From positions 3,382,501-3,446,500 of the forward strand of contig NZ_CP104007.1 of assembly GCF_029201545.1 (NCBI RefSeq): a stretch of DNA of 64,000 bases. Direction: 5' to 3'. Below, piece after piece: positions 25,706 through 34,492 of the stretch. This stretch comes from Devosia sp. FJ2-5-3 (lineage in GTDB: Bacteria; Pseudomonadota; Alphaproteobacteria; Rhizobiales; Devosiaceae). The first letter of the stretch is position 1. Each line of letters starts with the position of its first letter. Under the pieces are notes generated by a model. It saw nothing but the letters and a program-made list of their open reading frames with translations. It was not told the DNA's origin and ran no database searches. A program made the translations under genes and the position numbers.

Positions 25706-26779
25706 TCACGCCGCTTTGGGGCCGACATAGAGGGATTGCGGGCGGATGAGGCGGCCATTGGTGATCTGCTCATGGGAATGAGCGAGCCAGCCGGCGACGC
25801 GGCCGGTGGCGAAAACGCCGGTGAAGGCATCGCGCGGGAAGCCGAGGGCTTCGAGCAGCAAGGCGGTGAAGAATTCCACATTGGTTTCGAGCGGGCGATC
25901 GGGCTTGGCCAAGCGCAGCAGCGCCAGGGCGTCGCGCTCGACCGTTTCGGCCAAGGCAAGGCGCGCGGCATTCATGCCGCCGGCGGCGCCGAGGCGCGCG
26001 AGGGCGGATTTGAGAGCATCGGCGCGCGGATCGCGGACGCGATAGATGCGGTGGCCAAAGCCCATGAGACGCTCGCCGCGAGCGAGGGCAGCTGAGAGCC
26101 ATGCCTCGGCATGGTCGGGGCTGCCGATGGCATCGAGCATGTCGAGCACCGGGCCGGGGGCGCCGCCATGGAGCGGGCCCTTGAGGGCGCCAAGCGCGGC
26201 GAGAACGGCGGATGTGTAGCCGGCGCGCGTGGAGGCGACAACGCGGGCCGCAAAGGTCGAGGCATTGAGGCCGTGATCGGAGACGGTGACAAGATAGGTG
26301 TCGAGGGCCGCGATTTGGGCGGGGCTCGGCGTCTCTCCGCTGAGCATGAAGAGCATGTCTTCGGCGTGACCCTTTGCGGGATCGGGAGCGATAGCCTCCC
26401 TGCCAGCCTGGCGGCGGATGATGGCCGGCACGAAGACGGCGGGGGCGGCGGCGAGGAGGATCGCAATGTCGACTTCCTCGCCATCGGGCAGGCGAGCCAT
26501 GAGGGCGCGGAGCGCCTCGGTGATGGAGAGGCGCAGGAGATCGGGATCGAGATGCGCGATTTCGGCGAAGGCGCGGGAGCGGGCTAGGCCAAGGCGCGAT
26601 TTGAGCTCGCCAGCCGGCAGCGGCGCGAGATCGGCCAGAAGCAGGCTCAGAAGGGCTTCGAAACTGGTGCGGCCGGCCAAATCGTCGAGGGTGTGCCCGC
26701 GGATGACGAGGCGGCCGCGCGCGCCATCGACTTCGGACAGACTGGTTTCAGCGGCAATGAAATCATCGAGGCCGGACAT
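25706..26779 (-). CDS. Citrate synthase-family enzyme (citrate/methylcitrate synthase-like)
   Basis: A 357-residue citrate-synthase fold protein without an HTH. It has SDHGLNASTFAARVVAST and GALKGPLHGGAPG with the oxaloacetate/acetyl-CoA His residues, then MGFGHRIYRVRDPRAD. At the catalytic Asp position, normally NVDF, it reads NVEFFTALLLEALGFP, a Glu. C-terminal VFATGRVAGWLAHSHEQ is typical. It is divergent from a paralogue fused to an HTH domain, with a perfect palindrome between the two. The substrate may be an acyl-CoA other than acetyl-CoA; this is not resolved. Confidence 0.85.
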   Translation of the reverse strand: MSGLDDFIAAETSLSEVDGARGRLVIRGHTLDDLAGRTSFEALLSLLLADLAPLPAGELKSRLGLARSRAFAEIAHLDPDLLRLSITEALRALMARLPDGEEVDIAILLAAAPAVFVPAIIRRQAGREAIAPDPAKGHAEDMLFMLSGETPSPAQIAALDTYLVTVSDHGLNASTFAARVVASTRAGYTSAVLAALGALKGPLHGGAPGPVLDMLDAIGSPDHAEAWLSAALARGERLMGFGHRIYRVRDPRADALKSALARLGAAGGMNAARLALAETVERDALALLRLAKPDRPLETNVEFFTALLLEALGFPRDAFTGVFATGRVAGWLAHSHEQITNGRLIRPQSLYVGPKAA

Positions 26780-26816
26780 GTTGCGTCTCCATTGGTCTTG
26801 ACGCTAGATTGGCATT

Positions 26817-26840
26817 ATCAAGATTGACGTCAATCTTGAT
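26817..26840. promoter_or_regulatory. Perfect 24-bp palindrome in a divergent promoter
   Basis: ATCAAGATTGAC is followed directly by its exact reverse complement. The centre reads TTGACGTCAA, which gives a -35-like TTGACG on each strand (plus 26824-26829); -10-like sequences lie 17 bases away on each side but match poorly. It sits between the two citrate-synthase-family genes and is a strong operator candidate. Confidence 0.75.
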
Positions 26841-26864
26841 GTAATTGATCAATGTGAGGCTGGG

Positions 26865-28049
26865 ATGGGATGGCTATCCGCAGAGGCAGCGCTGGCGCTG
26901 CTAGGGACCAAGCCGCAGACGCTCTATGCCAATGTCAGCCGCGGGCGGATCGCGGCGCGGCCTGATCCCGAGGATTCACGGCGCAGTCTTTACAAGCAGG
27001 ACGATGTCGAGCGGCTGGCCGGGCGGCAGCGCGGGCGGCGGCCGGCGCAGGCTGTGGCAGCGGAAACCATTGCATGGGGCGAGCCGGTGCTGGAAACGGC
27101 GATATCGACCGTGGCCGGGGGGCGGCTTTTCTATCGTGGGCAGGATGCGGCCGCGCTGGCGGAGCATGCCGGGCTGGAAGCGGTGGCAGCGCTGCTTTGG
27201 GCTTCGGGTTCTGGTGGAGGCTTCGGGGCTTCCTCACCCCCTCCCGGCCTCCCCCTGGAAGGGGGAGGAGTTGGGCCGGTGCGCTTTGGTGGGCATGAGG
27301 GGCTATCCCAAGTCTATGTCGATATGGCCATGCTCGCGGCCACGGACATGCCGACGGCGGGACGGACGCGCGCGGTCTTGCTCAGGGACGCCGAGCGCGT
27401 CGTCGGCACAGTGGCCAACGCCCTGGCGGGGCCGGGTGAGCAGGCGTTGCATGAACGATTGGCGCAGCGATGGGCGCGGCCCGAGGCGGCCGATGTGATC
27501 CGCAGGGCGCTGGTGCTGCTGGCCGAGCACGAACTCAATGCCTCGACCTTTGCCGCACGGGTGACGGCCTCGACGGGCGCGCCGCTCTCGGCGGCCGTGC
27601 TGGCGGGGCTGGCGGCGCTGTCCGGGCCGCTCCATGGCAATGCCAGCCAGAGCATGGCCGGGCTTCTCGAACAGGCAGGGCGGCTGGGGGTGGAGGCGGC
27701 GCTCGCCGCCCATCTGCGGCAAGGACAGGCCCTGCCCTGCTTCGGGCACCGGCTCTATCCGGACGGCGACATCAGGGCCAGGACGCTGATGGCAGCGTTT
27801 GAGGTGCCGGCGGTGTTTGCGCAGCTGGCGGAGGCGGGCGAAGGGCTGAGCGGGGAAAGACCCAATGTCGATTTCGCGCTGATGGCGATGAGCGCGGCGT
27901 TCGATCTGCCCAGGGATGCGCCGCTGCAGATTTTTGCGCTGGGGCGGAGCGTTGGGTGGATCGCCCATGCGCTGGAGCAAGTCGAGACCGGGACGCTGAT
28001 CCGGCCACGGGCGCGGTATGTGGGGAACCCCCACCCGGCCTCCCCCTGA
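26865..28049 (+). CDS. Citrate synthase-like protein with N-terminal MerR-type HTH
   Basis: A 394-residue protein. Residues 1-55 are a helix-turn-helix of the excisionase/MerR type (LSAEAALALLGTKPQTLYANV, RSLYKQDDVERLAGR). Residues ~65-390 are a citrate synthase fold keeping HELNASTFAARVTAST, GPLHGNAS, CFGHRLYPDGD and the catalytic-Asp motif NVDF. Such HTH-citrate synthase fusions are known in bacteria and may act as metabolite-responsive regulators; that role is inferred here from the adjacent palindrome. Residues ~123-143 (SSPPPGLPLEGGGVGPVRFGG) come from a C-rich repeat inserted in frame. The last residues, NPHPASP, and the stop codon also come from a repeat. Confidence 0.85.
   Translation: MGWLSAEAALALLGTKPQTLYANVSRGRIAARPDPEDSRRSLYKQDDVERLAGRQRGRRPAQAVAAETIAWGEPVLETAISTVAGGRLFYRGQDAAALAEHAGLEAVAALLWASGSGGGFGASSPPPGLPLEGGGVGPVRFGGHEGLSQVYVDMAMLAATDMPTAGRTRAVLLRDAERVVGTVANALAGPGEQALHERLAQRWARPEAADVIRRALVLLAEHELNASTFAARVTASTGAPLSAAVLAGLAALSGPLHGNASQSMAGLLEQAGRLGVEAALAAHLRQGQALPCFGHRLYPDGDIRARTLMAAFEVPAVFAQLAEAGEGLSGERPNVDFALMAMSAAFDLPRDAPLQIFALGRSVGWIAHALEQVETGTLIRPRARYVGNPHPASP
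27235..27293 (+). repeat. C-rich palindromic repeat inserted in frame in the HTH-citrate synthase gene
   Basis: Core CCTCCCCCTGGAAGGGGGAGG (about 27248-27268) plus a GTTGGGCCGGTGCGCTTTGGTGGG flank that matches intergenic family members. It is read as LPLEGGGVGPVRFGG without a stop. Confidence 0.85.
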
Positions 28050-28165
28050 TAGGGGGAGGAGAAGATTGGGGCTCTCGCCCCTGATAGGGGGAGGAGAAGA
28101 CTGGGGCTCTCGCCGGGCGGGGCCTCACACAAGATTTCCTCCCCCTTCCAGGGGGAGGTCAGGTG
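28025..28165. repeat. C-rich palindromic repeats providing the stop codon of the upstream gene
   Basis: Palindromes with cores CCTCCCCCTGATAGGGGGAGG (about 28039-28059) and TCCTCCCCCTTCCAGGGGGAGG (about 28137-28158), plus a near-duplicated half element between them. The TGA of the HTH-citrate synthase gene (28047-28049) lies inside the first core. Confidence 0.85.
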
Positions 28166-28179
28166 GGGGGCGGGGCGGC

Positions 28180-29994
28180 TCAGCTGAAAACGCTGGCACC
28201 GCGGTCGGCGGGGCCGACGAGGTTGCGGAAGCCGGCGAAGAGTTCGCGGCCCATGCCGAACTGGGAGGGGCGGAGATCTTCGGTGGCGGGGGTGCGGGAG
28301 AAGAATTCCTTCTCGTCGCCGAGGAACATCAGTATCCCCTCATTGGCGTCGAGCCGGATCATGTCGCCATCGCGGATCTTGCTGATCGGGCCGCCATCCT
28401 TGGCTTCCGGGGTCATGTGAATGGCCGCCGGGACCTTGCCCGAGGCGCCGGACATGCGGCCATCAGTGAGAAGGGCGACCTTGAAGCCGCGATCCTGCAG
28501 ATTGGCGAGCGACGGCGTCAGCTTGTGCAGCTCGGGCATGCCCATGGCCTGTGGGCCGGAGAAGCGCACGACGGCGATGACGTCGCCATTGATCTCGCCG
28601 GACTTGAAGGCGGCCTGGAGGCCATCCTGGCTATGGAAGACGCGGGCGGGCGCCTCGACGACGCGGTGCTCGGGCTTGACTGCCGAGACCTTGATGACGG
28701 AGCGACCGAGATTGCCCTTGAGCAGTTTCAGGCCACCCGTGGGCTGAAACGGGGTCTTGGCGCTGGCGAGAACCTTTGGCAGTGCGCTTTCGGCCGGGGA
28801 TGGCTCGAAGGCGAGTTTTTCTTCGATCAGCTTGGCCTCGACCGCGTAATTGGAAAGGCCCGCACCCCAGACGGTTTTCACGTCTTCGTGCAGATAGCCT
28901 TCGTCCAGCAATTCGCGGATGAGGAAGCCCATGCCGCCGGCGGCGTGGAAATGGTTCACGTCGGCCACGCCATTGGGATAGACGCGGGCGAGCAGAGGCG
29001 TTGCGTCCGAAAGGTCGCTCATATCGTCCCAGGTGACCTGGAGACCGGCGGCAGCCGCCATGGCGATGAGGTGCATGGTGTGGTTGGTCGAGCCACCGGT
29101 GGCGTGGAGGCCCACGAGACCGTTGACGATGGCCTTTTCGTCGAGGATGTGGCCGATGGGCGTATAATCATTGCCCTGGGCGGTCAGCGAGAGCGCACGG
29201 CGCGTGGCCTCGCGGGTCAGCGCATCGCGCAGCGGGGTGCCGGGATTGACGAAGCTGGCGCCGGGAAGGTGCAGGCCCATGATTTCCATGAGCATCTGGT
29301 TGGAATTGGCGGTGCCGTAGAAGGTGCAGGTGCCGGCCGAATGATAGGACTTGCTCTCGGCCTCGAGCAGTTCGGCGCGGCCGACCTTGCCCTCCATATA
29401 GAGCTGGCGGATCTTTGACTTTTCGTCGTTGGGCAGGCCCGAGGGCATGGGGCCGGCGGGCACGAACACGGCAGGCAGATGGCCGAAGGCCAACGCGCCG
29501 ATAACGAGGCCGGGGACGATCTTGTCGCAAATGCCGAGATAGACCGCGGCGTCGAACATGTTGTGGCTGAGCGCGATGGCCGTCGACATGGCGATGACGT
29601 CACGCGAGAACAGCGACAAATCCATGCCCGGCTGGCCCTGGGTGACGCCATCGCACATGGCGGGCACGCCACCGGCAACCTGGGCCGTCGCCCCGATCTC
29701 GCGGGCCGCTTCCTTGATGATTTCGGGGTAGAATTGATAGGGCTGATGAGCGCTCAGCATGTCGTTATAGGAGGTGACGATGCCCAGATTGAGCGTCTTG
29801 TCGCCGGCCAGCGCCGCCTTTTCGGAGGGGGTGCAGGCGGCAAAGCCGTGGGCGAGATTGCCGCAGGAGAGCGTCGAGCGATAAACACCGGCCTCGCGGG
29901 CGGCCTCGAGGCGGTCGAGATAGTCGCGGCGGGTGTCGCGGCTGCGCGCGGCAATGCGGTCGGTCACGTCCTTGATGGCCTGGCGGACGGTCAT
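28180..29994 (-). CDS. edd: Phosphogluconate dehydratase
   Basis: Converts 6-phosphogluconate to KDPG in the Entner-Doudoroff pathway. The 604-residue IlvD/Edd-family iron-sulphur enzyme has [38 protein letters not shown] and [19 protein letters not shown] with the cluster cysteines, and [17 protein letters not shown] near the C-terminus. The ATG at 29994 gives normal length. It is the last gene of the kinase-zwf-pgl-edd group; eda is not adjacent. Confidence 0.96.
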   Translation of the reverse strand: MTVRQAIKDVTDRIAARSRDTRRDYLDRLEAAREAGVYRSTLSCGNLAHGFAACTPSEKAALAGDKTLNLGIVTSYNDMLSAHQPYQFYPEIIKEAAREIGATAQVAGGVPAMCDGVTQGQPGMDLSLFSRDVIAMSTAIALSHNMFDAAVYLGICDKIVPGLVIGALAFGHLPAVFVPAGPMPSGLPNDEKSKIRQLYMEGKVGRAELLEAESKSYHSAGTCTFYGTANSNQMLMEIMGLHLPGASFVNPGTPLRDALTREATRRALSLTAQGNDYTPIGHILDEKAIVNGLVGLHATGGSTNHTMHLIAMAAAAGLQVTWDDMSDLSDATPLLARVYPNGVADVNHFHAAGGMGFLIRELLDEGYLHEDVKTVWGAGLSNYAVEAKLIEEKLAFEPSPAESALPKVLASAKTPFQPTGGLKLLKGNLGRSVIKVSAVKPEHRVVEAPARVFHSQDGLQAAFKSGEINGDVIAVVRFSGPQAMGMPELHKLTPSLANLQDRGFKVALLTDGRMSGASGKVPAAIHMTPEAKDGGPISKIRDGDMIRLDANEGILMFLGDEKEFFSRTPATEDLRPSQFGMGRELFAGFRNLVGPADRGASVFS

Positions 29995-30116
29995 GATTGG
30001 TCTCCATAATTCGCAAGGTCGCGCCAAAGGGGGGCCGCTGGCACGGGCATTCCTTGCATTGACGACTGGCTTCCGTCAGCGGCCAGGGCGGTCGATTGGG
30101 GACCGCCCCAGGGGCA

Positions 30117-30812
30117 TCATGGGCACCAGTAAACTGAGAGTGGCGCTCCGGAGCGCAGCACGGCACGGATCGGCAAATCTGCAACCGGCCCGTCGCCCAG
30201 CGCCGCTTCGAGAACCGCAGCCTTCTCCTCTCCCTCGATATGGAGATAGAGGCCCTCGGTTTGAAGCAGGCGCGGCAGGGTGAAGGTGACTCGCGGCTCG
30301 CCGGCGTCGGGCGCGCGGATGGAGAGGGTCGGCCCCTCCTCCGTCAACGCTGCGTCCAGGGTGTCGCCACCGGGGAAAAAGCTTGCCGTATGCCCGTCAT
30401 TGCCCATGCCGAGAATAACGGCGGCAAAGGGCTTTGGCAGCTCGGCCATGAGCGCATTGGTCTTGGCAATGGCCTCATCGGTCGGGGCTTCGCCGCCCGA
30501 ATAGAGGGGGAAGAACCGGGCCACGGCCGCGGGACCCTGCAGCATCTTCTCGTTGACGAGCAGCGCATTGGACCGCTTGCTGGTTTCATCGACCCAGCGC
30601 TCGTCGACGAGGGTGACGATGACCTTGTCCCACTCGATGTCCTTAGTCTTGCCCAGGGACGAGAAGAATTTCGCCGGGGTTGAGCCACCGCTGACGGCGA
30701 TGGCGGCGACGCCCCGCTCGGCAATGGCGGTGCGGATGCGGTCGGCAACGGCCTCGGCCAGTTCCTTGGCGAGGGTGACCTTGTCGGCAAAGGTGCGGCG
30801 GTCGATGGTCAT
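30117..30812 (-). CDS. pgl: 6-phosphogluconolactonase
   Basis: Hydrolyses 6-phosphogluconolactone to 6-phosphogluconate. The 231-residue protein has the DevB/SOL-type motifs: AIAVSGGSTPAKFFSSLG, VTLVDERWVDETSKRSN and AVILGMGNDGHTASFFPGG. It lies between zwf and edd, with a repeat pair separating it from zwf. Confidence 0.94.
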   Translation of the reverse strand: MTIDRRTFADKVTLAKELAEAVADRIRTAIAERGVAAIAVSGGSTPAKFFSSLGKTKDIEWDKVIVTLVDERWVDETSKRSNALLVNEKMLQGPAAVARFFPLYSGGEAPTDEAIAKTNALMAELPKPFAAVILGMGNDGHTASFFPGGDTLDAALTEEGPTLSIRAPDAGEPRVTFTLPRLLQTEGLYLHIEGEEKAAVLEAALGDGPVADLPIRAVLRSGAPLSVYWCP

Positions 30813-30848
30813 GGTCTTAACTTTCAGAGCGCGTGCGGTGGATGGGTC

Positions 30849-30964
30849 AGTACCCCCACCTAACCTCCCCCTGGGAGGGGGAGGAACAGATCGAGTGGGT
30901 CGAGATGTCTGTGAGCCACATGCCCGCCCCTCCCCCTCTCAGGGGGAGGCTGGGTGGGGGTGCC
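30849..30964. repeat. Two C-rich palindromic repeats between zwf and pgl
   Basis: CCTCCCCCTGGGAGGGGGAGG (about 30864-30884) and CCCTCCCCCTCTCAGGGGGAGG (about 30928-30949), the second with a CTGGGTGGGGG flank. They interrupt an otherwise continuous operon. Confidence 0.8.
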
Positions 30965-30992
30965 ACCGCAATTGGGCCGTGTCCTCTTTCCA

Positions 30993-32477
30993 TCACGAAT
31001 TGGTACCCTCATACCACGTCCGGCCGTCGCGTTCGATGAGGGCGATGGCGCCGCTGGGGCCCCAGGTGCCGGCACTGTAGTTCTGGGGCGGTTCGCTGGC
31101 GCGATCCCAGGCTTCGCGGATCGGATCGACCCAGGACCAGGCGGCCTCGAGCTCGTCGCGGCGCATGAAAAGGGTCTGGGAGCCACGAATGACGTCCATA
31201 AGCAGGCGCTCATAGGCCTCGGGCGTGCGCTCGGAGAAGGTCTCGGCGAACGACAGATTGAGCGGCACTTCGCGCAGGCGCATGCCGCCGGGACCCGGGT
31301 CCTTGATCATCATCATCAGCTTGACGCCCTCATCGGGCTGGAGGCGGATAATGAGCTTGTTCGGCTTGGATGCGCCCTCGGCGTGATCGAAGATCGAGTG
31401 CGGGATGGGCTTGAACTGGATGCAGATTTCCGAGACGCGCTCGGCCATGCGCTTGCCGGTGCGCAGATAGAAGGGCACGCCGGCCCAGCGCCAATTGTCG
31501 ATATTGGCCTTGAGCGCCACGAAGGTCTCGGTGCGGCTGCCCTTGTTGGCCTCGGGCAGCTCGTCCTGATAGGAGGCGACTTCGGCCGTTTCGGACTTCA
31601 CGCCGCGATACTGGCCGCGCACGGTCATCTTGGCGACTTCGCCATTGGTGATCGGACGCAGGGCGCGCAGCACCTTGAGCTTTTCGTCGCGCAGGGCATT
31701 GGCGTCGTCGCTGGCGGGCGGCTCCATGGCCACAAGGCAGAGCAGCTGCAGCATGTGGTTCTGGATCATGTCGCGGAGCGCGCCGCTCTCGTCGTAATAG
31801 CCGCGCGTGCCGGCACCGACCGATTCCGCCACGGTGAGTTGGACGTGGTCGATATGGGCAGAATTCCACACCGGCTCGAACAGCGTATTGGCAAAGCGCA
31901 GGGCCAAGAGGTTCTGGACCGTTTCCTTACCGAGATAATGGTCGATGCGGTACACCTGATCTTCCTTGAAGATCTTGGCGACGCCGTCATTGATCTCCTG
32001 GGACGAAGCAAGATCATGGCCGAGCGGCTTTTCGATGACCACGCGGGCATCGCGCCGATAGAGCTTGTTGGAGTGAAGATATTCGGCGATGGGCTCGAAC
32101 AGGTCCGGCGCCACGGCGAGATAGAAGGCGCGGATGATCTTGGGATCGTCGCGAAGGGCCTTGCTGAGATCGCCCGATTCCTCGGGCTTGCTGGCGTCGA
32201 CCGGCACATAGGTGCAGATCCCGACGAAGCGCTCGATGACCGCGGCGTCCTGGTATTCCTTCTCCACGAAGGCCTCGATGGCCTCGCGGGCGGCCTTCTG
32301 GAAATCGGCTTCGGAGAGCTTGGAGCGCGAGGCGCCGATGATGCGGCTCTGCTCGTCGAACTGGCCATCCTTGAAGCGATGATAAAGGGCCGGAATGAGT
32401 TTGCGCTTTGTCAGATCGCCCGTGGCGCCGAACACCACATAGTCAAAAGGCTGGACGGGAATAATGCGGCTGGACAA
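30993..32477 (-). CDS. zwf: Glucose-6-phosphate 1-dehydrogenase
   Basis: First enzyme of the Entner-Doudoroff and pentose phosphate routes. The 494-residue protein has the N-terminal nucleotide motif FGATGDLTKRKLIPALYHR, the substrate motif RIDHYLGKETVQNLLALRF and EKPLGHDLASSQEIND. Length is typical. It starts 24 bases after the stop of the BadF-type kinase and is probably co-transcribed with it. Confidence 0.97.
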   Translation of the reverse strand: MSSRIIPVQPFDYVVFGATGDLTKRKLIPALYHRFKDGQFDEQSRIIGASRSKLSEADFQKAAREAIEAFVEKEYQDAAVIERFVGICTYVPVDASKPEESGDLSKALRDDPKIIRAFYLAVAPDLFEPIAEYLHSNKLYRRDARVVIEKPLGHDLASSQEINDGVAKIFKEDQVYRIDHYLGKETVQNLLALRFANTLFEPVWNSAHIDHVQLTVAESVGAGTRGYYDESGALRDMIQNHMLQLLCLVAMEPPASDDANALRDEKLKVLRALRPITNGEVAKMTVRGQYRGVKSETAEVASYQDELPEANKGSRTETFVALKANIDNWRWAGVPFYLRTGKRMAERVSEICIQFKPIPHSIFDHAEGASKPNKLIIRLQPDEGVKLMMMIKDPGPGGMRLREVPLNLSFAETFSERTPEAYERLLMDVIRGSQTLFMRRDELEAAWSWVDPIREAWDRASEPPQNYSAGTWGPSGAIALIERDGRTWYEGTNS

Positions 32478-32501
32478 TGGAACAGTCCTTTTCAGGCGGG
32501 A

Positions 32502-33440
32502 TCAGGCGGAAAAATTCTGCTTGGCGAGGATGATTGCACCATGCAGCGGTTCGAATTTTGGCAGGGCGACGAAATCGCCGTGGCGCTCCTGCAGGCGCGG
32601 GAAAAGGCGCTGGCCCAGCCCGCCGACAATGGCCATGATCTCGGCGCCATGGGATTTGAACCAGCGCACATAGGTGTCGATGTAGCCAAGCTGGATATCG
32701 AGCAGTTTCAGCGCCACCGGGTCGTTCTGTTCGAGATAGTCGAACCAGAGCGGCATGAGCTTGCCGAACTCGCCGGGGGCCCGGCCGATAAGGGCATCGT
32801 CGCACCCCTCCGAGCCATCGCGGCTGAGGAGTTTGAGATCCATTTCGGTGGCGAAGGACCAGGTCATGATGGCCTGGTTGTCGCCGCCCAGCGCTGCGCT
32901 GACGGCTTTGGTGAGGGGCGAGCCTTCGACCAGGCCATCATTGGCCTCGACGGCATAGCGAACGAGTGCGCGGCCCAGAATGGCGCCCGACATCTGGTCG
33001 CCAATGTGAAAGCCCCAGCCGCCGGCCTGATAGCGCTCGCCGCCGACAATGGACATGGCAGCCGAGCCGGTGCCGATGATGACGACGCCGCCCTCTGCGC
33101 CACCCAGGGCGCCGGCATGGGCAATGTCGATATCGTCATATACTCTAACGCCGGCAAAGGGCCAGGGGCGGGCGGCGAAATCGGCGCGGGCGGTGTCCAT
33201 GCGTCCACCGGCCATGCCGAAGCAGGCATGGGTATTGGCGGTCTCGGCATAATCGAGGCCGGCAGCCGCAAAAACGTCGCGCGTGCCATCGAGAATCGCC
33301 TTGTAGGCGGGTTCGCCGCCATCGATCTGCAGATTGGAGCGACCGTTCTTGACCTCGGCCAGCGTCACCAGATTTTCGTCGGCCAGACGAATGCGGCAAT
33401 TGGTGCCACCACCGTCAACGCCAAGATAATATCGGGTCAC
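32502..33440 (-). CDS. BadF/BadG-type ATPase, probable (N-acetyl)glucosamine kinase
   Basis: A 312-residue ASKHA-fold kinase. The phosphate-1 loop is YYLGVDGGGTNCRIRLAD, and the second phosphate loop and adenosine motifs are GVVIIGTGSAAMSIVGG and IMAIVGGLGQRLFPRL. The family includes N-acetylglucosamine and glucosamine kinases. Placement directly upstream of zwf argues for an amino-sugar or sugar kinase feeding the Entner-Doudoroff pathway, but the substrate is inferred. Confidence 0.8.
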   Translation of the reverse strand: MTRYYLGVDGGGTNCRIRLADENLVTLAEVKNGRSNLQIDGGEPAYKAILDGTRDVFAAAGLDYAETANTHACFGMAGGRMDTARADFAARPWPFAGVRVYDDIDIAHAGALGGAEGGVVIIGTGSAAMSIVGGERYQAGGWGFHIGDQMSGAILGRALVRYAVEANDGLVEGSPLTKAVSAALGGDNQAIMTWSFATEMDLKLLSRDGSEGCDDALIGRAPGEFGKLMPLWFDYLEQNDPVALKLLDIQLGYIDTYVRWFKSHGAEIMAIVGGLGQRLFPRLQERHGDFVALPKFEPLHGAIILAKQNFSA

Positions 33441-33726
33441 GCGTCGTTCTCCATGCGCTGGGGGAATGCCGAAAGCGGAGGCGATGGGCCAAACCCTGCC
33501 CGACGCCTTCTACCCTAAGCTGTCGTTTCGGCGCGGACCATAATGCGAAAGCTGCTAAGACGAAAGTAGCAGGAACCACAATTTCGACCAGTTCGGCGCG
33601 GGATTTTAAGGCGAGAGGCGGGCCGGGCCGCGCGCGCAGGAACATGTTGCGGCACGGGCGGGTTAGAGCTAGCTGGACTGGGACAGATCGGCGCCGATGG
33701 CCCTTGCCGTGCGGAAGGAGGGAAAT

Positions 33727-34254
33727 ATGCGACACACATTGGTTCTGGGTGGTGCACGGTCGGGCAAGACCGCTTTTGCAGAGCGACTGGTGCTGCGCTC
33801 GGGCGCAAAGCCGGTCTATCTCGCCACGGCGCAGGCGCTGGACAAGGAAATGCGGGACCGCGTCTCCAGCCACCAGGCCAGCCGGGCGGGACGTTTCGCC
33901 ACGATCGAGGAGCCGATCGCCCTGCCGCGCGCCATCGTCAAGGCCGGGCAGAGCCATGACGCGATATTGGTCGACTGCCTGACCCTATGGCTGACCAATC
34001 TGCTGATCGCCAATGAGGATGTGGCCAGCGCCGTGAGCGAATTGTGCGCAACGCTGGTGGAATTTCGCAGCGCAAAGGTGGTGCTGGTGTCCAATGAGGT
34101 CGGATTGGGGATCGTGCCCGACAATGCCATGGCGCGGACATTCCGCGATCTGGCCGGCTCGGCGCACCAGCGGCTGGCCGAAATCTGCGACGACGTTTAT
34201 TTCGTCGCCGCCGGGCTGCCGATGACGATGAAGGGTGAGGCGCCGGGGATTTAG
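33727..34254 (+). CDS. cobU: Bifunctional adenosylcobinamide kinase / cobinamide-phosphate guanylyltransferase
   Basis: Activates adenosylcobinamide to GDP-cobinamide in nucleotide-loop assembly (cobP in Pseudomonas denitrificans naming). The 175-residue protein starts with the Walker A LVLGGARSGKTAFAERLV; SSHQASRAGRF supplies the family His, and the Walker B-like LVDCLTLWLTNLL follows. GGAGGG lies a few bases before the ATG. It is the only plus-strand gene at this edge of the cobalamin island. Confidence 0.94.
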   Translation: MRHTLVLGGARSGKTAFAERLVLRSGAKPVYLATAQALDKEMRDRVSSHQASRAGRFATIEEPIALPRAIVKAGQSHDAILVDCLTLWLTNLLIANEDVASAVSELCATLVEFRSAKVVLVSNEVGLGIVPDNAMARTFRDLAGSAHQRLAEICDDVYFVAAGLPMTMKGEAPGI

Positions 34255-34267
34255 GGTTATTTAGGGG

Positions 34268-34490
34268 TATACTTCCCTTCCCCCCTGAGGGGAGAAGGTG
34301 TCGCGCAGCGACGGATGAGGGGTTCAGATTTGCAATGGACCCGATAGGTCTGCACCCCTCACCCCAGCCCTCTCCCCTGAGGGGCGAGGGGGCGCAAGAG
34401 CCGAGAGGCCAGTGAAGAGCCGTCAGCGCAATAAAAGGCCCCCACCCGGCCTCCCCCTGGTGAGGGGGAGGAGGAGATCGGGGCTCTCGC
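34268..34490. repeat. Three C-rich palindromic repeats
   Basis: Elements with cores TTCCCCCCTGAGGGGAGAAGG (about 34278-34298), CCCTCTCCCCTGAGGGGCGAGGG (about 34369-34391) and CCTCCCCCTGGTGAGGGGGAGG (about 34450-34471) fill the gap between the convergent cobU and cobD genes. Confidence 0.8.
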
Positions 34491-34492
34491 CG

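Noticed and set aside
30954-33518. 854-codon plus-strand open frame
   Set aside because: It is antisense to zwf and the BadF-type kinase, both clear genes; high GC makes the opposite strand stop-poor.
33441-33726. Search for a second cobalamin riboswitch upstream of cobU
   Set aside because: No B12 box or GCCCCCGCAACTG core is present in this gap; nothing else is recognisable there.
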